The notes under the pieces are model-generated. The model saw nothing but the letters and a program-made list of their open reading frames with translations, searched no databases and was not told the DNA's origin. A DNA stretch of 63,920 bases from NCBI GenBank assembly GCA_947628815.1, contig CANRBJ010000007.1:1-63920 (forward strand), in the 5' to 3' direction. The stretch is from an uncultured Clostridia bacterium (GTDB taxonomy: Bacteria > Bacillota > Clostridia > TANB77 > CAG-508). Made by a program: the position numbers and the translations under genes. Positions within the stretch are counted from its first letter, which is position 1, and each line of letters starts with the position of its first letter. Below, piece after piece: positions 32,017-42,878 of the stretch.

Positions 32017-35000
32017 TTAATTCTCATCATCTAATATATCGTTATCATTCATTAAGTTGTCTGATCCTAAGTCCGTGTCTTCTAGTATCATTTCATCTTC
32101 ATCGTCTAGTACGCTTTCAAATAGCTCATCACTATCTTCTGTGTCTAATAAATCTATTCCTTCTTCATCTTCTTCTATGTAGTTTTCTTCTAATTCTTCT
32201 TGTAATAAGATGTTTTCTTGTTTTTCCTTTTCTGGATTGTATTCAATTCCTTCGTCTATATTTTCCTTTAGTTCTAATTCTTGGTTATCACTTGAATATA
32301 GGCGTACGTCTAGTCCTAAACTTTGTAGTTCTTTTACTAGTACTTTGAAACTTTCTGGTACTCCTGGTTCTGGTACGTTTTCTCCTTTTACGATGGCTTC
32401 GTAAGTTTTTACTCTTCCTACTACATCGTCCGATTTTACTGTTAGTATTTCTTGTAATGTATGTGCTGCTCCATATGCTTCTAATGCCCAAACTTCCATT
32501 TCTCCAAAACGTTGTCCACCAAATTGTGCTTTTCCTCCTAGTGGTTGTTGTGTTACTAGTGAATATGGTCCTGTTGAACGAGCATGGATTTTGTCGTCTA
32601 CTAAGTGGTGCAATTTTAACATATACATTACTCCAACGGTTACTGGATGGTCAAATTTTTCTCCTGTTCTTCCATCGTATAGTGTTGTTTTTCCGTCTGT
32701 TGTTCTTCCTGCTTTTTCTAATAGTTCTGATATTTCATATTCTTTTGCACCGTCAAATACTGGTGTTGCTACTTTCCAGCCAAGTTCACGAGCTGCTGCT
32801 CCTAGGTGTACTTCTAACACTTGACCTAAGTTCATACGCGATGGTACACCAAGTGGGTTTAATACTATATCTACTGGTGTTCCATCTGGCATAAATGGCA
32901 TATCTTCTACTGGTAGTATTCTTGATACTACACCTTTATTTCCATGTCGACCAGCCATTTTGTCTCCAACAGATATTTTTCTTTTTTGTGCTATATAGCA
33001 ACGTATTACTTGGTTTACTCCTGGTGCAAGTTCATCTGAGTTATCTCTTGTAAATATTTTTACATCTACTATTGTTCCTTCTTCTCCATGTGGTACTCTT
33101 AGTGATGTGTCTCTTACTTCTCTTGCTTTTTCTCCAAAGATTGCTCTTAGTAATCTTTCTTCTGCTGTTAGTTCTGTTTCTCCTTTTGGTGTTACTTTTC
33201 CAACTAGAATATCTCCTGGTCTTACTTCTGCTCCTATTCGTATAATTCCGTTTTCATCTAAGTCTTTTAAGCTATCTTCTCCTACGTTTGGTATATCTCT
33301 TGTTATTTCTTCTGGTCCTAATTTTGTATCTCTACATTCGCAGTCGTATTCTTCTATATGGATTGATGTGTATACATCTTCTCTAACTAGTCTTTCACTA
33401 ATTAATACCGCGTCTTCGTAGTTATATCCTTCCCATGTTGCAAATGCAATTAATACATTTCTTCCTAGTGCCATTTCTCCTTTATCTGTAGATGGTCCAT
33501 CTGCTATTACGTCTCCTGCTTTTACTTTTTCGCCTTTTACTACGATTGGACGTTGGTTTATACATGTTCCACCATTGGTTCTTTTGAATTTTTGTAGTTT
33601 ATATTTTTCTAATTCACCTTTATCTGTTTTTAGTATTATTTCATCTCCAGTTACTTTCTGAATTGTTCCGTTCGATTTTGCTATTTGCATAATTCCAGAG
33701 TCTTTTGCTGCTCTATATTCAATTCCTGTTCCTACTATTGGTGATTCTGTTGTTAGTAGTGGAACTGCTTGACGTTGCATGTTTGCACCCATTAATGCAC
33801 GGTGAGCGTCGTCGTGTTCAAGGAATGGTATCATCGCCGCACCTACGGATACTAGTTGTTTTGGTGATACGTCTACATAGTCTACTTGTTCTGGTGAAAC
33901 TTCTTCGATGTCGTCTAGGTATCTTACTTTTACTTTTTTGTTTATGAATTTTCCATCTTTATCTAGTGGTTCTGAGGCTTGTGCTATTCTTGCTCCATCT
34001 TCATCTTCTGCACTTAGGTATACTACTTTATCTGTTACTTTGTTTGTTTCTTTATCAACTACTCTATATGGTGTTTCTACGAATCCATATTCGTTTATGA
34101 TTGCAAATGATGATAGTGCTGATATTAATCCTATGTTTGGTCCTTCTGGTGATTCTATTGGGCATAAACGTCCATAGTGTGTGTAGTGTACGTCTCTTAC
34201 TTCGAATCCTGCTCTTTCTCTTGATAAACCTCCTGGTCCTAGTGCTGATATTCTTCTTTTATGTGTTAGTTCTGATAATGGGTTTGTTTGGTCCATAAAT
34301 TGTGATAATTGCGAACTTCCAAAGAATTCTCGTATTGATGATGTTATTGGTTTTGTGTTTATTAATGTTTGTGGTGTTACAACATCTAAGTCTTGTATTG
34401 TCATTCTTTCACGTACAACTCTTTCAAGTCTTGTTAATCCAATTCTGAATTGGTTTTGTAGTAATTCTCCTACTGAACGAATACGTCTATTTCCTAAATG
34501 GTCTATGTCATCTACTTTTCCTAGCCCATGTTGTAATGTTAATATGTAGTTTATAGATGATAGCATATCTTCTGTTGTAATGTGTTTTGGAATTAGTTCT
34601 TCCATTCTTTCTTTAATTACTTTTTCTAAGTCTTTTTGGTTTGTGTTTTCTAGTATTGATTTTAATACTTCATAATTTACGTTTTCTTTTATTGTGATAT
34701 CTTTTAATTGTACATATTCATTTATATCTACTGTTCCGTTACCAATTACTCTAACTGTTTTATCTTCAATTTTAACATCTACTGCATTAATTCCTGAATT
34801 TTGAATTTGTACTGCTACTTCTTTTGTAATAATGTTTCCTGCTTCTACCATTACTTCTCCAGTTTCTGAATTTACTATGTCTTTTGCTGCTACTTGATTT
34901 GCAATTCTTGCAGATAATGCTAGTTTTTTGTTGAATTTATATCTTCCTACTTTTGCTAAATCATATCTTCTATTGTCGAAGAATAGGCCATTAAATAGGC

Positions 35001-35754
35001 TTCTTGCAGCTTCTACTGATGGTAGTTCTCCTGGTCTTAGTTTTTTGTAGATTTCTATTAAGGCTTCGTCTTGTGTTTTTATTGTGTCTTTGTTTATTGT
35101 TGCAATTATTTTGTCTTCTTCTCCGAAAAATTCTATTATTTGTTGGTCTGTTAGTAGTCCTATTGCTCTTAACAAGCAAGTTACTGGTAGTTTTCTTGTT
35201 CTATCTACTCTTACATAGAATACATCGTTTGCGTCTGTTTCGTATTCTATCCATGCACCACGTATTGGCATTACTGTTGATGTGAATATTTTTTTACCTG
35301 TTTTATCGTAATCCACAGCATAGTAACATCCTGGTGAACGTACTAATTGGCTTACAACAACTCTTTCTGCACCGTTTATTACGAATGTTCCACTATCTGT
35401 CATTAGTGGAAAGTCTCCTAAGTAGATTTCTTGTTCTTTAATTTCTCCTGTTTCACGGTTAATTAAACGTACTTTTACATGTAGTCTTGTTGAGTATGTT
35501 GCATCTCTTTCTTTTGCTTCTTCTAATGAGTATTTTGTTTCTTTTTCCATGTAGTAATCAAAAAATTCTAATACCAAATTTCCACTGTAGTCTATGATTG
35601 GGGAAATGTCTTTTAAAACTTCTCCTAATCCAACATTCACAAACCAATTGTATGAATCTTTTTGCACTTGTATTAAGTTTGGCATTTCGATACTATCTTC
35701 GGTTTTTGCAAATGTTTTTCTAACGCATTTTTCGTGTTTGATATCTTTTACCAA
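32017..35754 (-). CDS. rpoB: RNA polymerase beta subunit
   Basis: Encodes about 1245 residues. The rifampicin region is intact ([20 protein letters not shown], then [11 protein letters not shown]), as are GRHGNKGV and the C-terminal [18 protein letters not shown] Glu/Asp-rich tail of about 60 residues follows. The start is probably the TTG at 35754, 6 bases after AGAGGTG; a GTG at 35763 lies inside that site. It is followed by rpoC after 27 bases. rplJ and rplL are not immediately upstream. No in-frame CGG codon was found by eye. Confidence 0.97.
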   Translation of the reverse strand: MVKDIKHEKCVRKTFAKTEDSIEMPNLIQVQKDSYNWFVNVGLGEVLKDISPIIDYSGNLVLEFFDYYMEKETKYSLEEAKERDATYSTRLHVKVRLINRETGEIKEQEIYLGDFPLMTDSGTFVINGAERVVVSQLVRSPGCYYAVDYDKTGKKIFTSTVMPIRGAWIEYETDANDVFYVRVDRTRKLPVTCLLRAIGLLTDQQIIEFFGEEDKIIATINKDTIKTQDEALIEIYKKLRPGELPSVEAARSLFNGLFFDNRRYDLAKVGRYKFNKKLALSARIANQVAAKDIVNSETGEVMVEAGNIITKEVAVQIQNSGINAVDVKIEDKTVRVIGNGTVDINEYVQLKDITIKENVNYEVLKSILENTNQKDLEKVIKERMEELIPKHITTEDMLSSINYILTLQHGLGKVDDIDHLGNRRIRSVGELLQNQFRIGLTRLERVVRERMTIQDLDVVTPQTLINTKPITSSIREFFGSSQLSQFMDQTNPLSELTHKRRISALGPGGLSRERAGFEVRDVHYTHYGRLCPIESPEGPNIGLISALSSFAIINEYGFVETPYRVVDKETNKVTDKVVYLSAEDEDGARIAQASEPLDKDGKFINKKVKVRYLDDIEEVSPEQVDYVDVSPKQLVSVGAAMIPFLEHDDAHRALMGANMQRQAVPLLTTESPIVGTGIEYRAAKDSGIMQIAKSNGTIQKVTGDEIILKTDKGELEKYKLQKFKRTNGGTCINQRPIVVKGEKVKAGDVIADGPSTDKGEMALGRNVLIAFATWEGYNYEDAVLISERLVREDVYTSIHIEEYDCECRDTKLGPEEITRDIPNVGEDSLKDLDENGIIRIGAEVRPGDILVGKVTPKGETELTAEERLLRAIFGEKAREVRDTSLRVPHGEEGTIVDVKIFTRDNSDELAPGVNQVIRCYIAQKRKISVGDKMAGRHGNKGVVSRILPVEDMPFMPDGTPVDIVLNPLGVPSRMNLGQVLEVHLGAAARELGWKVATPVFDGAKEYEISELLEKAGRTTDGKTTLYDGRTGEKFDHPVTVGVMYMLKLHHLVDDKIHARSTGPYSLVTQQPLGGKAQFGGQRFGEMEVWALEAYGAAHTLQEILTVKSDDVVGRVKTYEAIVKGENVPEPGVPESFKVLVKELQSLGLDVRLYSSDNQELELKENIDEGIEYNPEKEKQENILLQEELEENYIEEDEEGIDLLDTEDSDELFESVLDDEDEMILEDTDLGSDNLMNDNDILDDEN

Positions 35755-35763
35755 AAAAATCAC

Positions 35764-36000
35764 CTCTATATTTAATTTAAGCAGAAAAATGAGAATTGCA
35801 TTTTGAAAATGCTTTTTAAGATTTAATTATATTTAAACAGAAGTCCTTCTTAAATTAAGTTTCCCTAAGTAAGTTTAAGTGTTACTGCTCTTTTCACTTA
35901 TGCTTACTTGCTTCTACAAAATTTAATTCCTCTTCTTTTAAATTTTTGATAGTAAAAATCATATTCTTATACTATATCATTTTTCTTACGGCTTGTCAAG
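35764..36000 (-). promoter_or_regulatory. rpoB promoter and leader of about 210 bases
   Basis: On the minus strand, TTGACA (35995-36000) and TATAGT (35972-35977) have a 17-base spacer. The leader between them and rpoB is AT-rich and includes partly complementary segments (AGAAGGACTTCT; CTTACTTAGGG) that could form attenuator-like stems. It has no ORF of note. Bases 36001-36094, up to the antitoxin stop, hold only an A/T-rich hairpin (GTTCTTTTTT/AAAAAAGAAC). Confidence 0.7.
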
Positions 36001-36094
36001 GTTTTTGGTTCTTTTTTTGTCAACACTTTTTTATACAAAAAAGAACACCAGATATTCTGATATTCCTCTTATTACATATTTACATTATTGAAAA

Positions 36095-36274
36095 CTAAAC
36101 TACTGCTCTTTTAACTTTTTTCTGTCCTAATTCTTTTCTTACTTTTTCTGCTTTATCTTTTATTTCTTTTAGCCTTTCTTCTGTTGAAAGATTTTTTGTC
36201 ATTTCATAATGATATTCTCTTACTTTGTGAATATCATCTACTGAAAAACTATCTTTAATAATTGGTTTAGTCAT
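36095..36274 (-). CDS. Small partner (antitoxin candidate) of the PIN protein
   Basis: Encodes 59 residues from the ATG at 36274, with GGAGG 8 bases before it. It is charged and helical, with a basic end (KVRKELGQKKVKRAVV), and contains no recognised DNA-binding motif. It overlaps the PIN gene stop by 8 bases, so the two are translationally coupled. The toxin-antitoxin role is inferred from this pairing. Confidence 0.7.
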   Translation of the reverse strand: MTKPIIKDSFSVDDIHKVREYHYEMTKNLSTEERLKEIKDKAEKVRKELGQKKVKRAVV

Positions 36275-36776
36275 ACTTATCTCCTCCTTTTTCATCTTCC
36301 TCATTTTCTAATAAAACATAAGGCGAACAAATATCAATAATTCTATTTAAATGCTTTTTAAAACAAATTTGCCTAATTCCATTTATTGTATTGTAATTTA
36401 CTAAATGTTTAAAATTCCAAGATAATATCATATTAGCATTTGATAATATTGCAACTGCAATATGTGTTGCATCATCCATACTTTTTGGTTTTAATATTCC
36501 TTCATCAATTATTAATTTTGCTAATTCATCTACTTCTGTATTTACTTCATATTCTTCGTAATCTATTTCACTTAAATATGATAATAATGTTTTTCTTTTT
36601 ATAGCATCACATTCCCCAATCTCTCTAAGTACAAGATTTGATATAAGCACTTGAAATCTATCTTTTTTTAAAATCTTCCACATTTCTTGTGTTTCTTTCA
36701 TTCGGTTAGGTGTGTCTTTTTGATCTAAATAGCTTATTACTGATGTATCTAAATAAACTCTAATTTTATCTATCAC
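36267..36776 (-). CDS. PIN-domain RNase, toxin candidate
   Basis: Encodes 169 residues from a GTG at 36776 behind AAAGGA. PIN hallmarks are the first acidic strand RVYLDTSVISYL, a mid-domain Glu (LREIGECD), DDATHIAVAI near 120, and LSWNFKHLVN near 140. These form the metal-binding site of a ribonuclease. It precedes its likely antitoxin, the reverse of the commonest order. Confidence 0.85.
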   Translation of the reverse strand: MIDKIRVYLDTSVISYLDQKDTPNRMKETQEMWKILKKDRFQVLISNLVLREIGECDAIKRKTLLSYLSEIDYEEYEVNTEVDELAKLIIDEGILKPKSMDDATHIAVAILSNANMILSWNFKHLVNYNTINGIRQICFKKHLNRIIDICSPYVLLENEEDEKGGDKYD

Positions 36777-36818
36777 GAAAATTTTCCTTTCATCTTTTTT
36801 ATATATTATACCATACAT

Positions 36819-37047
36819 TTTTATATTATTCTACACTTTTAAATTTTTATTAACCCTAAATTTTAATTGCTTCTATTACTATAATATAATGCATTATATT
36901 ATCTGTATGTTCTTCTATGTATACTTTCCCAATTGAAAAAGCCTCCTTGTAAATACTTTTGTTTAATTGTATTCACAAGGAAGTTTCTTTATTTATGAAC
37001 CTTTCAGTGAGCTTTTTTACCTCGTCCCAAAAGTTTCACTTTTTGTC
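36819..37047. other. Intergenic region with a hairpin, no gene seen
   Basis: Contains an ATAATATAATGC/GCATTATATTAT palindrome near 36890 and a CTTGTAAATAC/GTATTCACAAG stem near 36947-36980 followed by a T-rich run. The latter may be a terminator on the plus strand. No ORF is supported. Confidence 0.5.
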
Positions 37048-37239
37048 TTAGTCTCTATCGAATAATAATTTAATTGCCCATAATCCTGATATTCCAACTA
37101 ATATATATATAATTCTTGATAACACTGTCATATTTCCAAATATCATTTCAACAAGATTGAAATTAAATAATCCGATTAATCCCCATACGATTGCTCCTAT
37201 GATAACTAAAACAAGAGCTATTTTATCAATTATTTTCAT
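37048..37239 (-). CDS. DUF378 family membrane protein
   Basis: Encodes 63 residues with two membrane helices and the family pattern LVIIGAIVWGLIGLF then IYILVGISGLWAI. AGGAG precedes the ATG at 37239. DUF378 (YuzA-like) proteins are common in Firmicutes and have no known function. Confidence 0.85.
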   Translation of the reverse strand: MKIIDKIALVLVIIGAIVWGLIGLFNFNLVEMIFGNMTVLSRIIYILVGISGLWAIKLLFDRD

Positions 37240-37367
37240 TTTTTTCACTCCTATCTTTTTTTATTTAAGTTTTTTCGTATTATTATTATTTTATTTTTTA
37301 GATTTTTTATTCTCTTTTTATTTGGAAATTTTTTCAATTTTTAAAGGAGCATATATGCTCCTCTTTT

Positions 37368-38318
37368 TTAATCTAATAGATCTCTTCTTTTTAGAATAAA
37401 TATTGCAACTATGGTTACAATAATGCATATTGATAGTAATATTACAAATCCGTATGGATGGTTTTGTAGTGGAACTGGTACATTCATTCCCCATAAGCTT
37501 GCAATAAGTGTTGGTATTGCAAGTATAATTGTGATTGATGTTAAAAATTTCATAACTCCGTTTAGGTTGTTAGATATAATTGATGCATATGCGTCCATTG
37601 TTCCATTTAGGATATCACTGTAAATTTTACTCATTTCTATTGCTTGCTTGTTTTCAATGATTGCGTCTTCTAGTATATCTTCATCTTCATCGTATAGTTT
37701 TAGAATTTTTCCTCTTAGTGTTTTTTCCATAACTAATTCATTTGATTTTAATGATGTTGTGAAGTATACTAAACTTTTTTCTAAGTTTAGAAGTTTTAAT
37801 AATTCTCTGTTTTTCATTGAATGTTTTAAAATTGATTCTGCAATTTCTGTTTCTTTATTAATTTGTTTTAGGTATGTTAAGTAGTGTGATGCGTTTGTAA
37901 GCATTATTTGAAGTAGAAATCTACTTTTTTTGTATGTAGAAAATCCTTTTATTCTCTTTTTCTCAAACCCTTCTATTATTAAGTTTCTTTTTAATGCTAC
38001 TGTTATGAAGTATTCATCTCTTACAACAATCATACCTAATGGCATTGTTGTATATATTTCTTGATCTTTTTCTTTTTCGATAATAGGGACATCTACGATA
38101 AAGAGTATTGTTCCATCTTCTTCTTCCTCATCAATTCTGGCTTTTTCTTCATAGTCTAATGAATATCTAATAAAATCTTCTTGTATATTTACTGCTTGGC
38201 ATACTTTTTTTATTTCGTCTTCAGTCGGGTTAACCATATTAATCCAACTTCCTTTATTGATATCTTTTACTTGTTTTAACTCGTTTGTTTCTAATTCTGA
38301 ATTATATACTCTTATCAT
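37368..38318 (-). CDS. corA: CorA-family magnesium transporter
   Basis: Encodes 316 residues from the ATG at 38318, with AAGGGGTG before it. The long helical cytosolic domain is followed by two C-terminal membrane helices and the selectivity motif GMNVPVPL between them. It ends with a basic tail. It carries Mg2+ or Co2+ across the membrane as a pentamer. Confidence 0.92.
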   Translation of the reverse strand: MIRVYNSELETNELKQVKDINKGSWINMVNPTEDEIKKVCQAVNIQEDFIRYSLDYEEKARIDEEEEDGTILFIVDVPIIEKEKDQEIYTTMPLGMIVVRDEYFITVALKRNLIIEGFEKKRIKGFSTYKKSRFLLQIMLTNASHYLTYLKQINKETEIAESILKHSMKNRELLKLLNLEKSLVYFTTSLKSNELVMEKTLRGKILKLYDEDEDILEDAIIENKQAIEMSKIYSDILNGTMDAYASIISNNLNGVMKFLTSITIILAIPTLIASLWGMNVPVPLQNHPYGFVILLSICIIVTIVAIFILKRRDLLD

Positions 38319-38619
38319 ATTTATCACCCCTTGTTTTTTCACTCTATATTTTATTATATTCTTTTTTTCGTTATTTTTCTACCTTTTTTGAAAAATTTTG
38401 TTTAATAAAATTTGCTTTTATTGTATGTATATGTTAATATATATTTAGTTAATCTAGATAATCAGAATTTATTATAAGAAACTGAGGATATTTTGTCTTT
38501 TATTTATACTAGTTATTGGCAACAGATGATGAAAATTTTTTATTTAATAAAAAAAACAAAATGCAAGGTGATTATTAGGATGTTTATACGGTGTTTGAAA
38601 AAATAATGGAGGTATTCTA
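38319..38619. other. Intergenic region upstream of the secreted peptidase, no gene seen
   Basis: AT-rich, about 300 bases. It must contain the divergent promoters of corA and of the peptidase, but no clear consensus pair stands out. A GGAGG site lies 6 bases before the ATG at 38620. Confidence 0.5.
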
Positions 38620-40340
38620 ATGAAAAATGATAAAAATAATTTACCAGCTAAAAGTAGTAAAATAAAAAGGGCTATATGGCTATTTTTAGCCTCTATTGGA
38701 ATAGGCTCATCAATTCCTAATTCTACTTACGCAAAAGCACAAGATAATACTACAGTTCAAAATACTAGTACACAAGACAATAATTATGCAAATACTAGAA
38801 ACACATTTTTAGAGTCTATGAAAGTAGATATCCCTACTCAAGGTGCTATTGATTATAAAGAATTAACTTTGAATGTAGTTAAAGATAAATGTTTTGATAA
38901 TGTACACAACAGAAATGAATATGTTCAAGAACGAATTTCTGAATTATTTGATGCAATACGAAAAAATGCACCAAGGTTTGCTAATCTTTATGGTATCGAG
39001 GATACATCTAACTATACAACTGATTTAGAACATATGGTATATACTCAATTAAATGGTTTAAATGATTTAATATATTCTAGAAGTGAAGATAATGATGAAT
39101 ATTCGGAACGTTTGGACAAAAAAAATGGAGTTCATAATTCCGAAGGAAATTTTATAATAATTAAAGACATGGATACTACAAAACATATTTCCATACGGTA
39201 CTACTCTTCATGAAATTGAACATGGCATACAACAAAATAAATATTCTTCTGGTGCTGTTTTGCCAAACTACCAAAAAGTATATAGATTCTTAAAAGAACG
39301 GAGATTCTGATAGAATTAGACAAAATATATTTGACTTAACTTTTAATGAAGTTACTTATGATGTGTATTATATTATGAATAATATCTGTAATTATTTAAC
39401 TGATAGTGCTTTACATACATATATTACAACTCCTAAAGAAAATGATAAATATGATAATTTATTTCATTTATTTAAGGATAAATTAGATGAAAAATATGGT
39501 GATAATACTGGTGCAAAAGTATATACTTATTTAGCAAATATATGCAAATATGATACTCACTATGGTGAATGTGAAAGCTTAGAAAAAAATTTAAATAAAC
39601 AAAAAATACTTGCAAAAAAAATTAACAAGGCAACAAACAGCCAGAACATATCAGAAGAAAAACGAAATAATTTATTAAAAACATATAATACAATGTTAAA
39701 TATGAATATTGAATATTATAATAGCTTAAAAGAAAAGGGTAATGTGTCGAAAGTTGCAGATGGAACCAAACGTCTTCCTTTTAATAATTCAGAAATAACA
39801 AAATATAAATATCAACAAGAGGAAGAATTATCTGAATTTAACGACTTTGTATTAAGTTTAATTAGTAAAGATTTTAGTAATATATCTACTAAAGAGGATG
39901 CACAAAAGGCTTTAGTTAATTGGAATTTATATAAAACAACCTGTCTACCTTCTAGCAAAGGATTTTTGATTTCAAATAACTTAAAATCTGAAATACCTCT
40001 TCAATTAGCCTCAGATAAAGCAAAGGAAGTTCAAACTTTATTGTTTAAAAAATGTAAAGAAACTGGATTATTTAATGATAATGTCAACAAAAAAATATTT
40101 AATGCTGTACTAGATGCAAATATTAACGATATAAAAAATGTAAAAATAATTAAAAATAACAATAAAAATAAATTATATGTAATAGATAAATATGCAATTA
40201 ATACTTTATCTTACTCTAAAAATGCAAACCTTTATAACTTAAACGATGTTGAAGAATATTCTAGCAAAATTGCTAATAATTTAAAAGGGGAAAAATTTGA
40301 TTTTACTAATAGTAGTAAAGAAATTGCTATAGAACGTTAA
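38620..40340 (+). CDS. Secreted HExxH zinc metallopeptidase-like protein, +1 recoded at two CGGN sites
   Basis: The restored length is 572 residues. A signal peptide (about 1-40) ends STYAKA. The first frame meets CGG at 39196-39198 (CGGT); skipping the C gives I-G-TTLHEIEHGIQQ, with an HExxH zinc motif (HEIEH) three residues after the recoded glycine. The new frame meets CGG at 39299-39301 (CGGA); skipping that C gives E-G-DSDRIRQNIFDLTFNEVTYD, where the downstream Glu could be the third ligand. The protein then continues to 40340. Both shifts are needed to make the catalytic core and the 350-residue C-terminal part. The substrate is unknown. Read literally the region is a 197-residue ORF, a small island and a 325-residue ORF. 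Confidence 0.88.
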
Positions 40341-40401
40341 TAATTAATTCGATTTTAGAAAAAATATTATTGCATTAATTTTGTCTGATAAACCTACTAA
40401 T

Positions 40402-40435
40402 GTCCAAATTTTATTATTTTAAAATTTGGACATTA
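40402..40435. terminator. Hairpin between the peptidase and sortase genes
   Basis: TGTCCAAATTTTA pairs with TAAAATTTGGACA. The T run is poor, but it lies between two convergent genes and could end both transcripts. Confidence 0.55.
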
Positions 40436-40501
40436 GAATTTAGAATATTCCTATTTTATTAATGTTTTTTCATTTCTTCGCCTTCCTTTTTTATTATTTT
40501 T

Positions 40502-41182
40502 TTACTCCGCTCTTGCTTTTGCAATAAATCTTTGTTTTCCATTATTGTAGCACGTTATTAACGTTATTTCTGTATTACCATTTGTTAATTGGCTTGTGCA
40601 TGAGTTGTCGTATGGGTCTATTACGTCTGTTTCATATACTTTATAGTCTAATGTTTTCCCTGTTGTATCTGTGATTTTTACTATGCTTCCTTTTTGTATT
40701 TTTGATAATTTTCCGAAAAATTTTTTGTTTTTATAGTTATGTCCTACTATTACTAGGTTTCCTTCCTCGTTTGGGTTTGGTCCCCAATATTTATTTAGTG
40801 CTATTTTTAGCGCTTCTGTTGATGTTGTTGATAGTACTGGATATTCTATTCCTAAACTTGGTATGTTTAAGGTTGCTATTACTTCATAGCTTTTTCCATT
40901 TGATGCTGTGTATGTTGTGGTTTTATATGGTGTATTTGTTTTGCTTTCTTCGTTTTGGGTTTCTTCTATTGTTGTAGGAATTATTATTGGTGTATCTGTT
41001 TGTTCTTGCTCTAATGTATTGTTTGTTTCTTTTTTGGTTGTCCCTATTTTATATATGTCTTCTGCTATAGTGTTTGTTTCATTTTCTTTTTTTGCTGTTG
41101 CATAAATTTTTAGGGTTAAAAATAATGAAAGTATTAATATGGTTACTAGTAGTAAAATTATTATTTTTGTTGATTTTTTCAA
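40502..41182 (-). CDS. Sortase, class D-like
   Basis: Encodes 226 residues: an N-terminal membrane anchor (about 6-28), a Thr/Glu-rich linker and a sortase fold. The catalytic His is in VIVGHNYKN, Cys in ITLITCYNNG, and Arg in KQRFIAKA. It anchors LPXTG-type proteins to the cell wall. Its likely substrate is encoded immediately upstream (41250-42527). Class D is inferred from overall length and the TCYN context. Confidence 0.9.
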   Translation of the reverse strand: MKKSTKIIILLLVTILILSLFLTLKIYATAKKENETNTIAEDIYKIGTTKKETNNTLEQEQTDTPIIIPTTIEETQNEESKTNTPYKTTTYTASNGKSYEVIATLNIPSLGIEYPVLSTTSTEALKIALNKYWGPNPNEEGNLVIVGHNYKNKKFFGKLSKIQKGSIVKITDTTGKTLDYKVYETDVIDPYDNSCTSQLTNGNTEITLITCYNNGKQRFIAKARAE

Positions 41183-41249
41183 GTTTTTTTCCTCCTAAAT
41201 TTTAATATAGAGGATGTGTTTTTTCACACCCTCTTATTTTTAATGTATG

Positions 41250-42527
41250 TTATATCCCTCTATATTCTTTTATTTTATAGTAAGAGAATATACCAACACC
41301 TAAAGTAGCTACAATTGCAACAATAACTCCAATTCCAACACCAGTTTGTGGTAATTTTCCTGTTGCTCTTGTGGTATCAGTACCATTAGATGCTCCGCTT
41401 CCAGTATAAGATGCTCCACCGCTTGAGCTTCCGTTTGATGTTCCATTATTCGATGAACCACCATTTGATTGATTTTCAGAATTATTTGCTCCACTAGCAA
41501 CTACTGTAACAGTACAAGTTACTTTTTTCTTACCATCTTGAGAAGTTACAGTGATTATAGTAGCTCCTATCTTTTTAGGAGTTATATTTCCTGCATTATC
41601 CACAGTTGCAACCGATTCGTCACTTGAACTCCAATTTACAATTTTATTTGTAGTATTTTCTGGTGAAAATGTAGGAGTAAGTTTTAATGTTTTTCCTAAT
41701 TCCACTTCCGCTGTAGAACGTAAAGAGATTTTATCTAAAGCAATTTCTGGTTGTAAATTATCAACTAAAATGTATCCATATAAATTTCTTATATTTTTTC
41801 CCGCCATATAAATCCACATGTAGTATAACCCAGTATCAGGAACATCAACTTTTGTTACTGGGTATCCATAACCAGCAGAACTAGTACCTCCAAAGCCATT
41901 GAAGTAACGCCACTGCGTCCACCCTGAACTAGGAGCTTTAGTTTTTAATAATGATTGCAATTCATTAAAATTTCCACTTTTTGCTTTTATTTCTCTATAT
42001 TTTGATATAACTTTTTCATCTGTAATTTTTTCATACTGATAATACGCGATACTATTACCTGCCGTCCAGTGTTGAACCTGTACTTCATCTGAACCTAATA
42101 CTTTACCATTATTTATTACATTATAATTTGTTACATTTAAATATGGAATTGATAAATCTATTGCATGATGATTTACAATTATTTTTCCATTATCTGTTTT
42201 ATCTCTAATTGTTATATACCCAGTTTCAACAGCAGTAATAATGTCCGTAAATTCTGTTATACTTCCTGAAATATCCACTGTAGCTGTTGTTTCTGTATAT
42301 TCTGTTATTAAATGCCAATTTTTAACTTCTGTTGCAGATGTTTTTGTAAGTCCAAATTCGTATTCATGTGATTTATCCAGTGTTAATCCTTTAAATTCAT
42401 ATTTTGCACTTCCATTATTTGCATAAATATTTTTTGTAACAGTAACTGCTGCGTTTGAAATGTTTGGTATTATTAATAATAGTAAACTTACAAATAATAC
42501 CGCAATTATATATTTTGCTTTTGTCAT
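41250..42527 (-). CDS. LPQTG-anchored surface protein with a Big_2 domain
   Basis: Encodes 425 residues. A signal peptide (1-26) ends ISNAA. A novel N-terminal region of about 230 residues follows, then a bacterial Ig-like Big_2 domain (LRSTAEVELGKTLKLTPTF then WSSSDESVATVDNAGNIT). Next come a Ser/Gly/Asn-rich spacer and the cell-wall sorting signal: LPQTG, a membrane helix, and the basic tail KIKEYRG. Sortase is the next gene. It is exposed at the cell surface; its ligand is unknown. Confidence 0.92.
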   Translation of the reverse strand: MTKAKYIIAVLFVSLLLLIIPNISNAAVTVTKNIYANNGSAKYEFKGLTLDKSHEYEFGLTKTSATEVKNWHLITEYTETTATVDISGSITEFTDIITAVETGYITIRDKTDNGKIIVNHHAIDLSIPYLNVTNYNVINNGKVLGSDEVQVQHWTAGNSIAYYQYEKITDEKVISKYREIKAKSGNFNELQSLLKTKAPSSGWTQWRYFNGFGGTSSAGYGYPVTKVDVPDTGLYYMWIYMAGKNIRNLYGYILVDNLQPEIALDKISLRSTAEVELGKTLKLTPTFSPENTTNKIVNWSSSDESVATVDNAGNITPKKIGATIITVTSQDGKKKVTCTVTVVASGANNSENQSNGGSSNNGTSNGSSSGGASYTGSGASNGTDTTRATGKLPQTGVGIGVIVAIVATLGVGIFSYYKIKEYRGI

Positions 42528-42572
42528 TTTTATCTCCCCTTCTTCTTCTGACTAATTTTTATTTCACATTTT

Positions 42573-42854
42573 TTAAACATCTTCTTTCCTATGTAGAAAT
42601 GCATACCCAACTAAACTTATTGTCCCAATCCACATAGCATAAAACCCTAGGTTGCAATATTCTAATGCTTCTATTCCTATTTCCGATGTTACATATATTG
42701 CAAATATAGCTGATAATACTGTAGGAATAATAGAAAGTTTATATCCCCATATTTCGTATTTAATATACGGCAGTATTATACCTAATATAAGCCCAGCAAT
42801 TCCTATTGCTCCTAAAATTCGTGTTGTCCTTATTTTTTCCATGATGTTGCTCAT
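42573..42854 (-). CDS. Small membrane protein, unknown
   Basis: Encodes 93 residues with three membrane helices (ILGAIGIAGLILGIILP; LSIIPTVLSAIFAIYV; LGFYAMWIGTISLVGYAFL). No family was recognised. It lies between the surface-protein gene and the zinc-ribbon gene on the same strand, with GGGGG-type ribosome binding before the start. Confidence 0.65.
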   Translation of the reverse strand: MSNIMEKIRTTRILGAIGIAGLILGIILPYIKYEIWGYKLSIIPTVLSAIFAIYVTSEIGIEALEYCNLGFYAMWIGTISLVGYAFLHRKEDV

Positions 42855-42878
42855 TTTTTATCACCCCCTTTTTCTCAT

